DNA of 64,000 bases from Caprella mutica (GCA_947561585.1 CANNZV010000507.1:248001-312000), one strand, 5' to 3'. Counted from the first letter of the stretch, positions 23,501 through 33,976 are shown. A program made the numbers and translations. Notes: generated by a model not told the origin, from the letters alone.

Positions 23501-23916
23501 GAACGTAGTAGGATTTTCTTCGACAATGGTCGTGGAGAGCTTAGTTGACCACTATGTAAGTCCAATATACATATATGATTATATCAATATCATAATTAAC
23601 TATGAGCTTATTTTAGTAATTTCTACTCATTTTTTCAGTCCCCTGTCCAGGGGTGGAAATATGTCTTTATTTTAACGTCTTCACTTTACGTGGTTTCAAC
23701 AACAGTATACTTGGCAGTAGTTGAAGTTGAGCGGCAACCATGGAATGATGAAATCACAGGTCTTCATTTTATGCACATTTTAGACCATAAAAATAATTAT
23801 AGCATAATTATACCCAAATTTCATGTATCTAATTATTTTTTTCATTTACAGAAGATTCTCATTTAAAATCAGAAGCTGATCGATCAGTGAGCTACAATGG
23901 AGATGGTGTGAAATAG
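20580..23916 (+). CDS. SLC17-family MFS anion transporter, exons 2 to 11 (first exon not found)
   Basis: Exons: 20580-20788, 20864-21100, 21331-21418, 21545-21774, 21879-22022, 22815-22947, 23068-23182, 23429-23555, 23639-23759, 23852-23916 (TAG). Phases agree throughout and give about 489 residues, near the family's usual length. Exon 1 listed has a first membrane helix with GYSMRGNLSVAI (family pattern LRVNLSVAI), then a loop with an NGT glycosylation site. Next comes VGGIVAEKYGGKLVTGFGIF, then GVYQMMGSWSLPDERSR (family pattern M-x-x-x-W-x-P-x-E-R-S-R), and near the end LDLAPRYSGILYGISGAFAN (family: NHLDIAPRYAGIL). These are proton- or sodium-coupled organic anion transporters; the substrate cannot be told. 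The 23183-23428 intron uses a GC donor. No frame breaks were seen, so the gene is probably functional. The start codon must lie upstream of 20579. Confidence 0.85.
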
Positions 23917-23966
23917 TGTGTAGATTTTATTATAAGTGCATTACTAGAATATATAATTATGAATAT

Positions 23967-23972
23967 AATAAA
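23967..23972 (+). promoter_or_regulatory. Candidate polyadenylation signal AATAAA for the transporter
   Basis: AATAAA lies 51 bases after the TAG stop. Such hexamers are common by chance in AT-rich DNA, so only the position supports it. Confidence 0.35.
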
Positions 23973-24765
23973 TAGTATCTCCATAAACTATATAATATTA
24001 TACGCTACATATCTGTATGTGTGTTACTTGGAACAATATTACTCAGATACGGTTAGACCTAAAAATTTACAATTATCTAGGAAGTGGTTTCGTATTTATC
24101 GTGTAAAATATTTTTTTCCGAAATTCAAACAAGTTTTCGAATTATTAACACTTGATTTATAATGGGATATATAGAAATTAATTAATTCCAGGATATTTTC
24201 AGAGATTATCCCATAGAGTTGGCGGAAATTTTATGGAAACCTCAGACCTATGGCCGAAAATTTATTAAATAATTTAAATGAATTGAATACCATTCACACA
24301 GGTATTGTTCTTTGTTCTATTTCAATTATTGGACTGATATACCGATATGTTTTACTTTTCGTTGTGTGACTATTTGAATGATATATAATGATTGTAATTT
24401 ACATATTTAATATTGCTATCTTATTTAAGAAACTGAGATACAATCTACAGCATTCATCACAAATTGATGACGTCACGTAACGTAAAATAACTCTTTATTG
24501 GTACACAATTAATGTGAAATGTAATGAAAAAACAGGATATGTAATTTTACCATTGAATATTTTCTGTTGCCGGAATGTAAATTTGAAAGCTTATATAAGG
24601 TTACTTATTTGAATAAAAAATATTTAATTTCTTGTTAGCTGATTTTACCCTCATTACTAAGTTTCTTTAAAAGACTTCATCGACTGTAAGGTGCATATTT
24701 CTATTATATGTTAAATAATTATTATATTCACTTATAATAAATGAATAGTGGGTGTATAAACAGAA
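23973..24765. other. Transporter 3' flank, no gene seen
   Basis: AT-rich with one TGACGTCA at 24468-24475. The open frame at 23959-24162 shows no recognisable protein. Near 24210-24265 there are loose phrase-like motifs (GGCGGAAATTTTATGG, GGCCGAAAATTTAT). Confidence 0.4.
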
Positions 24766-24845
24766 AATATGACTGGGAATCAAATGACCGGGAATCAAAT
24801 GGTATGAGGATCAAATGACCGGGGATCAATTGACCTAGACCCGAG
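24766..24845. repeat. Phrase array, GACCGGGAATCAAAT type
   Basis: Four to five units: GACTGGGAATCAAAT, GACCGGGAATCAAAT, (GGTATGAGGATCAAAT), GACCGGGGATCAATT, then GACCTAGACCCG. On the minus strand it starts CGGGTCTAGGTCAATTGATC, matching the GGnnCTAGG tip of the other arrays. It abuts the truncated end of LINE C. Confidence 0.6.
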
Positions 24846-26300
24846 TATAGTGATATCGTCTGCGTATATGATGAGTTGTACTGTGGGTGGTGTTGGTATG
24901 TCAGATGTGTATATGTTGAAAAGTGTTGGTGATAGGACGCCTCGTTGTGGTACTCCTGTCTTCATGTGTCTATGTTTGGAGTTTGTGTTGTTGGTTTGGG
25001 TTATTTGGGACTCGTGTGGGAGTGTTTGTGTTCAAGATGATATAATTGGAATTATTGTCTATTAGGTTGGAGACGAATACGCCTCTGTGGTCTTCTGTGT
25101 GTGAGAGCCAGCATGATATAATAACTTAACAGGAATGCTCGCGCGCAGGTGCCTCCAAACCCCCACAACCGTGCGGGAATATTTTTGTGACGTCATAGAA
25201 GTGTTATTTTGTTTATATTTATTATTTAATGATAGATAAAATACAGCTTAGTAATTACCAATTTCATGACATTCACATAAAGAATTTTACGAGAATTACG
25301 AATATGTCATCCTGTAAAATATATTAATTCACGGTGTTATTAATTCTATTAGAATCAACTTTAATTCATGTATTATATTTTGTTGAGTTACCCCTGATAA
25401 ATTTTCTTCAAGGAAGTTTTCTATTATGGAATTGCGTTCTTTGTTTGTTAGTTAGTTTGTCACGAACAGTCGCACACCCGTGACTCGTCGCGTCCAGTTG
25501 AAATACATTGAAGAGCTGTTATTTCTTCGTTTCTTTAATCTCCCCATACGTTCATAATCGCACCACATCATATGAATTACTTTAAAAATTCTCTGAGACA
25601 ATTTATAATACAAAATGCTAATTTTGAACCAAATGAAAAATAATTCAATTAATTAATATTTATGTTTATTAAATCTTATTGAACATTTTTCTGATTGCTG
25701 AATATATTACCTAAATAAATAAAAAGAAACTGATAATTGATACTTTCAAAATGAATTTGCTATACGAGTGACAACAATTTAATACATAATACCATCCTCT
25801 ATGACGTCACGAGGGGGACTGCGCAGAAGAAACTCAATTTCGTCTCTTTTGCGAGCATACCATGTAGTTATTGTATCACGAGTGCCAGAGAGTTGAATGA
25901 GCATTGATCAATTTGTTAGTGTGGTGAGGTGGATGAAACAGTTTGTTATGTCAGTGTCTTTGGTTTAGCAGGTTTATGTCTGTTGTGTCGCGTGGGGATA
26001 TGTATATGTTAGCGATGTGAACGAGTTTGGTTTGGTTACGTGTATTTTCATTGTTTGTAGTTCTGTTTTCTGTCTGTTTATGTGGTGTGGTGTTTTCTGC
26101 TGAGTTAAGGTGATGGAGTTATGTATGTATGTGAGGAGTCCATCACCTGGTTTGTGCGTTCTGTCTGTTCTGATAGGTGTGTAGTTTGCGATTTTTGGGG
26201 GTTTTGTGGTGAGGGGCGAGTTTTGTTTCCTTTATTGTGATGGTATTTTCTAATTCTGTGTGTTTTCTGAGTGTGCTGTTGATATTTATTTGGAGTATGC
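24841..26300 (-). pseudogene. LINE C endonuclease and RT fragments, interrupted
   Basis: The minus strand at about 26290 reads SILQINI, matching APE motif I (L-x-x-N-x-x-G). The expected catalytic Glu lies in ITIKETKLAPHHKTPK near 26230-26190. GDGLLTYIHNSI follows, and INAHSTLWHS near 25910-25880. After the inserted MITE, HTEDHRGVFVSNLIDNN and ILNTNTPTRVPN finish the endonuclease near 24990. A frame change leads to KTGVPQRGVLSPTLFNIYTS and IIYADDITIL (24960-24841), the RT motif B region and catalytic YADD box. RT motifs upstream of B are absent. Confidence 0.75.
25110..25879. mobile_element. hAT-like MITE inserted in LINE C
   Basis: Tips GCATGATATAATAACT...GGAATGCTCGC and, inverted, GTGATACAATAACT...GGTATGCTCGC. 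GAGAGCCA (25102-25109) and GAGTGCCA (25880-25887) flank it, an 8-bp target duplication with one mismatch, typical of hAT. Removing one copy restores the endonuclease reading from WHS/WLS into HTEDHRG. GTGACGTCATAG repeats in inverse orientation just inside each end (25188, 25802). No transposase frame. Confidence 0.75.
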
Positions 26301-27084
26301 TTGGGGTTTGGGGATCGCTGTGGTCGTGCTGTGTTTGGTTATGGTGGTGGTGTGTTTGGTCGGAGTGGTGGTGTGTTTGGTTGGAGTGGTGGTGTGTTTG
26401 GTTGTGGTGGTGTATTTGGTTGTGGCGGTGTGTTTGGTTGTGGTGGAGGGTCTTGATTTTTCCGTGGTGAGATTGAAATTATTTGCGATGGATTTAGAGG
26501 TGGTTGTGGGGTTTTGGTTTGGTAAGCTGCTATTGATGTTGTGGTCTGGGGTGTGTTTGTTGTTGTGGAGTGAACAACATGTGTTTGATTTGTGTTTGGC
26601 TTTGATGTTGATACACTCGCAAGTGTGCGAGTTGCATCTTACTGAAAGAGGTCGTTTTGTTATTATGTTATTGCAGATATCACAGGTCCATGTGTGGGGT
26701 GTGGTGAAGTCTGGTTGTGGTGGGTTTTGGGTGGTCTGTGGTGGGTTTTCAGTTGGGCTGTGGTGAGTTAAAGGGTGGTGGCGGTGAGACTGTTGATGGT
26801 TGTGTTTGTGGGTTGGTGTGTGGTGTGTTGTTAATGTTATTGGCTGGAGTTTGTGTGTTGTTGTGTAGTGTATATGTCCATGTGTTTGTCTACTGTGGAA
26901 CTTTTATTTTGGTACACCTTTTAAGGTGTTCCCAGTGTGGAGTGTGTGAGTTGCACAGTAATGAGTGTTGTCTGTTTATAATTTTGTGTTTGCAAACCTT
27001 GCACAACCACGAAGGTTCCAGATTGCTCTCTACATCTTCGGAGAGAAGCAACAGAGCCTTCACCCACGTAACCGGGAGACTCAC
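26240..27084 (-). pseudogene. LINE C N-terminus: 2A-like motif, Cys/His finger, linker
   Basis: From 27084 leftwards the frame gives ALLLLSEDVESNLEP, close to the 2A ribosome-skipping consensus D-(V/I)-E-x-N-P-G-P but with the critical tail changed. A finger follows directly: W-L-C-K-V-C, then LLCNSHTPHWEHLKRC. 2A-like strings at the N-terminus of non-LTR retrotransposons are established in trypanosomes and sea urchins. The linker up to about 26300 is low complexity and contains stops. Confidence 0.6.
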
Positions 27085-27262
27085 GGGGTGACGCGCCGAA
27101 AAAATGACGAAATTGGGTCCCCATTGCGAAGGACAGGGTAAATTTTCTCCGATTTGAGTGGGAAGTTTCCTGCCGCATCCTAACAGCGTGCATGCCGGAG
27201 ATTCTGGGATTCACCTTTAACATTGTTCTCTTCACTAATATTTTGTTCCTCTTCTCCACCAT

Positions 27263-28425
27263 CCCCTACATTCAGAAGTTGTATAAAGTACTCCATCTTA
27301 TTTTTCCATTTTGGGCTTATCAACCCCCGTCAAGGGCTAGCCCTCCCCCACCCCGGATCCCGCACTCGACAGCTCCTTTGGTGTCTCGCCATGTTGGTGA
27401 GCGACAGGACCCGTCCACACAGCCCGCACGGTCCCACCCTCCACCTGGTCACCCCACCCACACCTCTACCCTGGTCTATCCTTTTCCAATGCACTCCTAT
27501 ACTCTGACATTCCTTCATCATCTGTTCCCCATATCGGCTGGTATGCCGATACCACCCTCATACCTCCTATCACAACCGCCGCCACTCTCCCACTAAACCA
27601 CTTTTTATGTCCTTCCTCCACCCACTTCTCTATAGCTTCACCCCTCAAGAGCCACCCGCCATCTTCGAGTGCACCAGCAACGCTCTCTCCTCATCCTCTC
27701 ACATCCATACAATCCTATCTCTTTCTGCCCTCAGCTCGGTCAAGCATACCAACTCCCATCCCTGCCTCCTTACTCTCTCCACTATTCTCCTAAGTCTATC
27801 CCTATTTTTGCCTCATTCACCGACACTCCCTGCCCATTCCATGTCGCCACGATCCTCCCTCTCCCCCCTCATTCCTTCTCTCCTCCCCATCCAGCCTACC
27901 TCTCCTCCGATCTCTACTCCACTCCAACCTCCTCTCTCTTCTCCTTATATTTAGTTCCCCCTTCCTACCCCTACATTGTGTCACAGAGTTTGGGTGGATA
28001 TAATAAAGTTGTGCTTCCACGGCCGCCATCACCGCCTTCAGGCTCAACGAGCCATCGGTGGCTGTCAAAGCATGGTCCCCAAAGGGGCCCTTGCCCCTCT
28101 GTTGTTTATAGGGGGCACTCCCCTCCTAGCAAGTGAGGGGACCCCCTGTTGCTGTTGGTGGAGCTCCGGGATGCGCAACTTGCGCCACGCCCTCTTCACC
28201 TCCCACCACAGCCTGGTGGGAGTTTAGTCGCTCTGAGGAGACCTCAGGCAAGATCCCCGTCCGCCAACCGTGGAAGGCTCTGAAGTACTCATCATCATCA
28301 TCATCCTGACCAAACGTCCCCGTCAGGGGCGCGGTCCCTCCTCCGGCTCCCGACCACCGCAGCCCCTCTGGTGCCGAGCGAGGTTGGTCGCCGACTGCTC
28401 CCGCCTGCAAAAAATGCACATAACC
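27263..28425 (-). mobile_element. LINE A: internally deleted relative of LINE B
   Basis: From right to left: a 5' region (28420-28070) whose first bases share CTCTGAAGTACTC with the start of LINE B; then YIHPNSVTQCRGRKG (near 28000-27960), the counterpart of B's IHPNPGPMPRGRR; then RGEAIEKWVEEGHKKW and VVSAYQPIWGTDDEGM (27648-27490), the counterpart of B's endonuclease. Almost directly after comes CGLCGRVLSLTNMARHQRSC (27430-27350), a Cys2-His-Cys finger like the one at B's C-terminus. The whole RT domain is therefore missing. It lies in the same orientation as B and immediately downstream of it. Confidence 0.65.
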
Positions 28426-28669
28426 CTCTTTGTTCTAAAACCCCTTAATGCTAATTCTACCCCTACTTCTTCACCCCCCCCCTCCACCCGTAACTCTACC
28501 TCTGCCCCCCCCCCCTACCTGCCCCCCCGGATCCCATACCTGCCTACAACTCCTTACATGCCTAGCATAATTTGCCCGACTAACTACCCTCCTACACTTA
28601 TGGCATTCCCTCCTATTCCCATCTACTGCTACCCCCCCCCCCACCACATGTTTCCATGTGGTTCTTCCT

Positions 28670-28960
28670 AGCCACCTCAGTCTCTAAGCTTACCCCACAC
28701 CTATCACAACTAAACCTAACCCTATCCTCAGCTAACCTATGCATCCTTTTCTCATGCACCACTAACCCCCCCCCCTAGACTTACATACCTTGTCACACCC
28801 TTCCCAGTGACACCTAAAACCCTCTACCTCTTCCCTTCTATCCTGAGCTACTACCCTATCTACCTTTTCTTCCCGTCAACCCCATTCGTACTTATGCCCC
28901 TGCTGCTTCTCCCATAGCTCCAAATGCTCCCTCCTATCCTTCACAATCTTCTTCCACCCA
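28670..28960 (-). pseudogene. LINE B C-terminal zinc fingers
   Basis: After the RT frame the minus strand reads DRREEVEGFRCHWEGCDKVC and then, one frame over, LVVHEKRMHR, together a C2H2 finger (C-x4-C ... H-x4-H). The next piece is FSCDRCGVSLETEVARKNHM then ETC, a second Cys-Cys-His-Cys finger. One poly-G slip near 28770 and one stop near 28880 break the frame. Fingers of this kind after the RT probably bind nucleic acid during integration. Confidence 0.7.
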
Positions 28961-28973
28961 TCCCTATCTCCCA

Positions 28974-30272
28974 CTAACCTCTCAACATCCGTATAAACCA
29001 CACCTGCCTCCCTAAGTAACCTCTTCCAATACAGCCCCGTCTTCCTCTTCCTACCTTTTTTTTCCCCAATCCTTCTAGTCCCTCATACCACCCCAACACA
29101 GCTGCCTTAACCTGCCTAAAGTTCCCCATCCTCATCCCATGCCCTAACCTTTCTAGTACCCTCACTTCTATCTTAGTCCTAATCGATCTAATCCCTAACC
29201 TAGCCCTAACATCCCACATATTCTCCCCCCTACTTTCCATTTGCCTTAGTGGCTCCCCATTCCTATTACTCCAAACATACCTATACTTCCTATCTATCCA
29301 ACTCTGTAACTTCTTTATATCCTTCCCCCACCAAACCCTAACACTACAATCAAACAATAATCCACTCTCTACACAACCCTCTAAAATCTTACCCTGCCAC
29401 CTCTTACTTAGCCTAGATCCCTTTAATTGCCCCTTAACCTTAGCCCATAACCCATTTGCCCGTCTAATCCTATTCCTACTATCCTCTTCAGGTCCCATCC
29501 AAGATCCTAGCACCCTAATTCCCTCATTATCTCTATCCCCAAAAACTAAAACCTCTTCCTTATCTTCGTTATTCCTCTCCTCAAACTTACCCATAACCTC
29601 CTTAATCTTCCTTACTCCCTCTTCTAATTCTACCCCCTCACCTATAATGGTAGTGTCATCGGCAAAGAGTGACGATGTTAAGGTCAGACTCTTTGCCTCC
29701 AAGCACCCCTTTTCCCACCTACTTTCTCCCGCGAAAGACCCCCCCGGTATCCAGTGCCACTTGATTCCCACCCTTTCACCCCCTAGCTCCCTTCTAGCTT
29801 CCTCCGCCTGTCTGATCACCGCTTGGTGAAAAACGTTAAACAGAACAGGCGAAGTAGCACACCCCTCCCTCAAACCCCTAGCTGGCACCCATTTCTCACT
29901 AACCCCCTCCTTTCCCCTAACCCTATATTCCGTCGTCTCATGCAAATCCTTAATTACCCTCAAACAATTCCCACCTAACCCATACCTATCTAAAATGCTC
30001 CACAAGCAAGGCTTATTTACTCGAGGATATGCCTTCCTCAAGTCCAGAAGCCTTGCCTGTGGTTCCCTATCCCCTTGACCCCCTGTCCTAAGCCTATAAT
30101 CACTAACATCTTCCCATATCCTCACCATGACCTGGGTCGCGTCTGCGGTCGACCTTCCCCTTCTAAAACCTGCCTGATTTTCATCAACTAACCCTAACTC
30201 TTCTACCCACCATCTAAGCCTCTTAGAAATAACCCTAGCTAGAATCCTACTTCCCATAGCTAACAGACACAC
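28974..30272 (-). CDS. LINE B reverse transcriptase catalytic region
   Basis: This 432-residue frame opens with LLAMGSRILARVISKRLRWW and ENQAGFRRGRSTADATQVM. It then has RLLDLRKAYPRVNKPCLWSI (motif A; the usual D-x-x-x-A-F/Y-D region with the Asp in LLDLRKAY) and GLREGCATSPVLFNVF (motif B). The catalytic box is SSLFADDTTIIGE. The thumb contains RVLGSWMGPEEDSRNRI and later VRARLGIRSIRTKIEVRVLE. The catalytic Asps are present. The stop at 28974 precedes the expected zinc fingers, which continue in other frames to about 28680. Confidence 0.85.
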   Translation of the reverse strand: MCLLAMGSRILARVISKRLRWWVEELGLVDENQAGFRRGRSTADATQVMVRIWEDVSDYRLRTGGQGDREPQARLLDLRKAYPRVNKPCLWSILDRYGLGGNCLRVIKDLHETTEYRVRGKEGVSEKWVPARGLREGCATSPVLFNVFHQAVIRQAEEARRELGGERVGIKWHWIPGGSFAGESRWEKGCLEAKSLTLTSSLFADDTTIIGEGVELEEGVRKIKEVMGKFEERNNEDKEEVLVFGDRDNEGIRVLGSWMGPEEDSRNRIRRANGLWAKVKGQLKGSRLSKRWQGKILEGCVESGLLFDCSVRVWWGKDIKKLQSWIDRKYRYVWSNRNGEPLRQMESRGENMWDVRARLGIRSIRTKIEVRVLERLGHGMRMGNFRQVKAAVLGWYEGLEGLGKKKVGRGRRGCIGRGYLGRQVWFIRMLRG

Positions 30273-31519
30273 CCCCTATAATTATTCCTATTATTCCTAT
30301 CTCCCTTCTTGTGTAGAGGCACCACTAATCCCCCCTTTAAACCCTCTTCCCACCTACCTGCACTTTCCCTAAACATAAACTGAACCATCCTAACTATCTT
30401 TTCCTTAACTTCCCTACACGCATTCCTGATATAATTTATCCTAACCCCATCTTCCCCAGGCGCAGAATCTTTGATCTCCTTGATCACCTCCTCTATCTCC
30501 TCCTCTCCCGGCTCCTCATTCATTAATTCGTTTGCCTCTTCTGCTTGCCTGCTCCCTCTTAAATCCCTAACTCTACCTAATACCTCTTCTAAAGTTTCCC
30601 TATCTTCCTCATACCTATCCCTCGAAACTACCTCAAAATGTTCCTTAAATTCCCTATTGGTGATTGTAGTGCTAGCTGGTGCCTTCCATCCCCTAGTCCC
30701 TAAATTCCTTAAAATTCTATACATATCCCCTACTTTTCCCCTCCTACTAGCATCCTCGCACTCCCTAATCTTCTCCTCCCACCATTCCCTTTCCCATGCT
30801 CTAAGACTATTCTTTAAATTACTACGTGCTAATCGTACCCCTTGCCTAACCTCTTCTAATTCCCTATTTAACCTATCTTCTACATCTCCCCCTCTATTCC
30901 TTAACCTCCTAGCTCTATACTCCTGCCTACCTACTACCTCATTCCTACTCTCTACCCACCTACCTATTTCCCTCCTCATTATTTCTATTTCCCCCTCTCT
31001 ACCTGTTGTCCATGGATTTATTACCTTCCCATCCCTCCTACCACATACCTCATCAGCTACTTCTATTAATAATTTCCTAATCTTATCCCATTCCATTTCC
31101 CCTAAGTCCCCGTCCTCCCAATCTACCTCACTAAACTTTTCTCCCGTCCTTCTTCTAAACTCCCTACTCTTCCCTTCATCTCCCAACACCTCCCATTTAA
31201 TGTTTGGTGCCCTTTCTCTTCTACCCCCTACCTCCCTCCATCTCTTACCCCTATACCTTATCACTAATTTCTTAGGCCTATGGTCAGAGAAAGTATTTTC
31301 TCTGACAGTCCCTACACTCCTAACTAACCTATGCCTATCTACTCCCTTAACCATGAACCCATCTAACTCATACCACCTCCTATACACGTTACTAAACCAA
31401 GTCCCCCTATTCCTATGTGGCATGAAACTATTTACCCACGATAACCCCTGTTCCTCACACCAATTAACTAGATCTTCCCCCGCAATACTCCCTGGTCCTA
31501 TCCCAAACATCCCACTCAC
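30260..31519 (-). pseudogene. LINE B endonuclease end, linker and RT start
   Basis: GLSWVNSFMPHRNRGTWFSN near residues 28-50 and NTFSDHRPKKLVIRYRGKRW near residues 94-113 complete the APE fold; SDH is the catalytic His motif. A charged, mostly helical linker of about 200 residues follows. The RT then opens with SAPGEDGVRINYIRNACREV and GGLVVPLHKKGDRNNRNNY (fingers). The frame ends at 30260, where a one-base change shifts the reading into the 28974-30272 frame (NYRG then VCLLAMGSRILARVI). Confidence 0.8.
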
Positions 31520-31553
31520 CCCCCTTCTCTGCCTATTTGACCCTACATTAGCA

Positions 31554-32426
31554 TTAAAATCCCCTCCTATTACTAATACCTCCCCCCCCGCTAGTCATAC
31601 TTACCTGATTTTCTAAATATATTCTATATCTATCCATTCCCTCTAAATCCCTACCCCAAATAGGCTGATAAGCAGCGACTAATCTAAGGCCCTGGAGGGT
31701 GACTGCTGTCACCCTCTCTCCTAACCATTTATTCTGACCCTCCCTCTTCCAACTATCTAAAGCTTCCCCTCTAAGAATTATCCCTGACTTCCTACCGTGA
31801 ACTAAAGGTATTTGGTCCCTATCATCTCCTAGCCAAATTACCCCCTCCTGGTCTGAGTTAAGCTCAGAAACCAGGACCATCTCCCATCCCCGTCTAACTA
31901 TGTAATCTAAAATTCTACCTAACCTTCTCCTATTGTGATCCATTAATGAAACTCTTTGTAAATTCCATGTGACTATTGTAGCTTCCCTCCTATTCTCCCC
32001 CCCACCCACCTCTATTCTTCCCACCCTTCTATTTCTATACCTACGACTATTTCTAACCCTTCTTCCCTCCCCACGACTTCTCCTCCCCCTGGGCATAGGT
32101 CCAGGGTTTGGATGGATCGTCCTAAGACTTACCTCTACTAGCAGCCGACAGTGTCTGCCCGACACCAGAGGTACCCCAGTGGATCGGTCACCGAAAGTGC
32201 CCTCGCCGTACAGATGTTTAAGGAGGTTGGCAGGCTGGATGGATCGGCCTCCCTCCGTAGTCCCCCCAGGGGTGTGAGGCCTCTCCCCTCTCGGGGAATC
32301 CACCCCACTCCTTTCCGGGTGGCCCGGTGGTCCATTGGCCGCATCCGGAGACAACCCCGGAGCGTTCCCCCTCGCTCCACGTGGAGGCTGCCCACCAAGC
32401 GAGGGACTCTGAAGTACTCCTTCCAT
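31554..32426 (-). pseudogene. LINE B N-terminal region and start of APE endonuclease
   Basis: Residues 1-105 are Gly/Arg/Pro-rich. Near residues 102-118 is SLRTIHPNPGPMPRGRR, where HPNPGP recalls the end of LINE 2A-like peptides. The endonuclease begins with ATIVTWNLQRVSL (motif I Asn), continues to WEMVLVSELNSD (catalytic Glu), then KSGIILRGEALDSWKREGQ and RLVAAYQPIWGRDLEG. It ends at a frame break near 31554; the remainder of the nuclease (FSDHRPKKLVIRY) lies in the next frame. Confidence 0.8.
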
Positions 32427-32460
32427 CTCTCAGCGATTTCATCCTCTTCTACTAGTAGGT

Positions 32461-33248
32461 TGCTCTTTTTATCCTAACAGAATAAAATCCTTCACTTCTC
32501 TTCCCTATGTATCCCGTAGCCAAGCTATAGAGTAAACAGATCATCACTAGTGATCTTATTCATTTTTACTGAACATTATTTAACAAAGAAATTAGTTTCG
32601 ACTATAATATAGTTAACCAATTTAAACACACCAAATGTTATACATCGACACAAAATTATACGAGTAATGATTAGAATATACATTGCATATATGAACAGTT
32701 AACATAAATGTTAGGCATCTTATTCTTATCAGATATACATTATACAATATTACATAATTACTTACAATTAATATAATCTAAATTATCAAAGAATTTCAGT
32801 CTTATAATTATTTAATAAATAGGTTTTCTTCATAATCATTTATAATTTTTATCAATAGTTATAAATGTTTCAATAACTACGTTCTCTATAATTTCTTCTT
32901 TACCGCGAATATTCCTCATGGCCAGTTTTCCTCACGGCGGATTTTTAAACGACGAAAATTCCGACGGCGAATATTCCGACAGCGAAAATTCCTAGAACCA
33001 GATAAATTACCTACCAGCAGTACACGCATCCTAACGACAGACCCAATAAGTGTACTGCCTCTCAGTCACAACGTGGCTCTGATGAAACCCGTAACCTGCT
33101 CTTCAAATGACATCTAATCTTATGGCTTCATCACGTAAATATAGAGTATTAACAAATTATGATTGACCAAAAAATATAATACAATTATATACTTTACTGA
33201 TTTTATTGGATCAATTATTGAGATTAAGATTATATATACGTTTTTCAG
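32461..33248. other. Spacer between LINE B and the lectin-like paralogue
   Basis: AT-rich with no coding similarity apart from the phrase array at 32905-33000. An upstream exon of the paralogue at 33249 is expected here but was not found. Confidence 0.45.
32905..33000. repeat. Phrase array, CGACGGCGAA(A/T)ATTCC type
   Basis: Five to six degenerate units such as TCACGGCGGATTTTTAAACG, ACGACGAAAATTCCG and ACGGCGAATATTCCG, ending AAAATTCCTAGAACC. On the minus strand it begins GGTTCTAGGAATTTTCGCTG, again the GGnnCTAGGA tip. Confidence 0.65.
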
Positions 33249-33976
33249 GCATTGTAGCGAAAGCATTGATGGTGAATCAGGTCACCATTTACATTTCTTT
33301 CACTCTCAAGGATTGGGCGAAGATCTTAAGCCTTGGTTTGTGATAAATTTTGGCAAGCACTACTTTATCCATAAACTGAGGTTTAAACCAAGAATACATG
33401 AATTGATGGGACAACAGAGAGCTGATGGAATTACTGTGAGTATTCATCAGAATTAAGTATTTCCTTAATGAATTTTAATTATTTTGAATTGACTGTAGGA
33501 GAAGAGAAAAGAATTAAGGCAAATTTAAGTATTTATAAAATAATGCAAGAAGCTCTTTATGATTCACTTGCCAAGAAATTGGAATAATAACAAATAATTA
33601 TATAATTTTTAACAACGTCACACAATTTGAATAGACTGATATTATTAGCTTTTTATCAGAGATTTAACTTTATAGTTAAAATTGAACTAGGCAAAAGTTT
33701 CAACTATTCAATCGTCAAACCGCAGTCTTTCTTCTAGTTCTATTTAGGACCAACTGAATATTTGGGTGGCAAATTAAAAGAAAAAAGCAAAGAAAGCAAC
33801 GAAGGGGTGTACTGAGTTGCGGTAGTCGGTAGAGACGAATGGTTGGAGTAGGACTTTCCGGCAGAAAAAGCGGCAGATACTTCGCCATCGCCAAGGAAGG
33901 AGATTACGCTCCATCAATCCATGGCGATAGTACCATACATTTTGTTCAACTTAATAGCTGTGCTGACTGCAAGTGA
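33249..33976 (+). pseudogene. Broken paralogue of the F5/8C lectin-like gene
   Basis: Two exon-like pieces match exons 3 and 4 of the gene at 45797-49964. Piece one, 33249-33435, has AG before and GTGAG after and encodes HCSES, then DLKPWFVINFGKHYFIHKLR. The equivalent in the intact gene is DLNPWILIDLGKHYSVHKLE. Piece two begins at 33738 after CTTCTAG with FYLGPTEYLGGKLKEK, runs into a stop at about 33815, then resumes in another frame with GRYFAIAKEGDY and ends at 33976. Exons 1 and 2 are not found. A LINE lies immediately after and a LINE stack before it. Confidence 0.75.

Larger units (their letters stand above)
24841..27262 (-). mobile_element. LINE C: non-LTR retrotransposon fragment (zinc finger, endonuclease, RT piece)
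   Basis: Reading right to left: a leader at 27262-27090; a degenerate 2A-like string and Cys/His finger at 27084-26890; a Thr/His/Pro/Gln-rich linker; an APE-type endonuclease from about 26290; an inserted MITE at 25879-25110; the end of the endonuclease at 25101-24975; then, after a junction, an RT piece up to 24841. Sequence is missing between endonuclease and RT, so the copy is internally deleted as well as truncated. The plus strand of 26240-26900 is G/T-rich only because the linker is C/A-rich on the coding strand. Confidence 0.75.
28426..32460 (-). mobile_element. LINE B: near full-length non-LTR retrotransposon
   Basis: About 4 kb, clearly richer in GC than its surroundings and with a C-rich plus strand. 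Reading right to left it has a leader with a degenerate 2A-like string, an APE endonuclease, an RT and two C-terminal zinc fingers, in frames broken only three or four times. That low level of damage implies recent activity. The 5' tip is near 32410-32460; the 3' end is near 28426, against the 5' tip of LINE A. Confidence 0.85.

Noticed and set aside
26237..27091. Plus-strand frames rich in Val, Trp and Gly
   Set aside because: They are antisense to the C/A-rich linker and finger of LINE C.
27192..28671. Plus-strand Pro/Ser-rich frames
   Set aside because: Antisense to LINEs A and B; no independent motif or splice context.
30471..31616. A 381-codon plus-strand frame rich in Ser, Leu and Pro
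   Set aside because: It is antisense to LINE B coding sequence; the minus strand carries real endonuclease and RT motifs.
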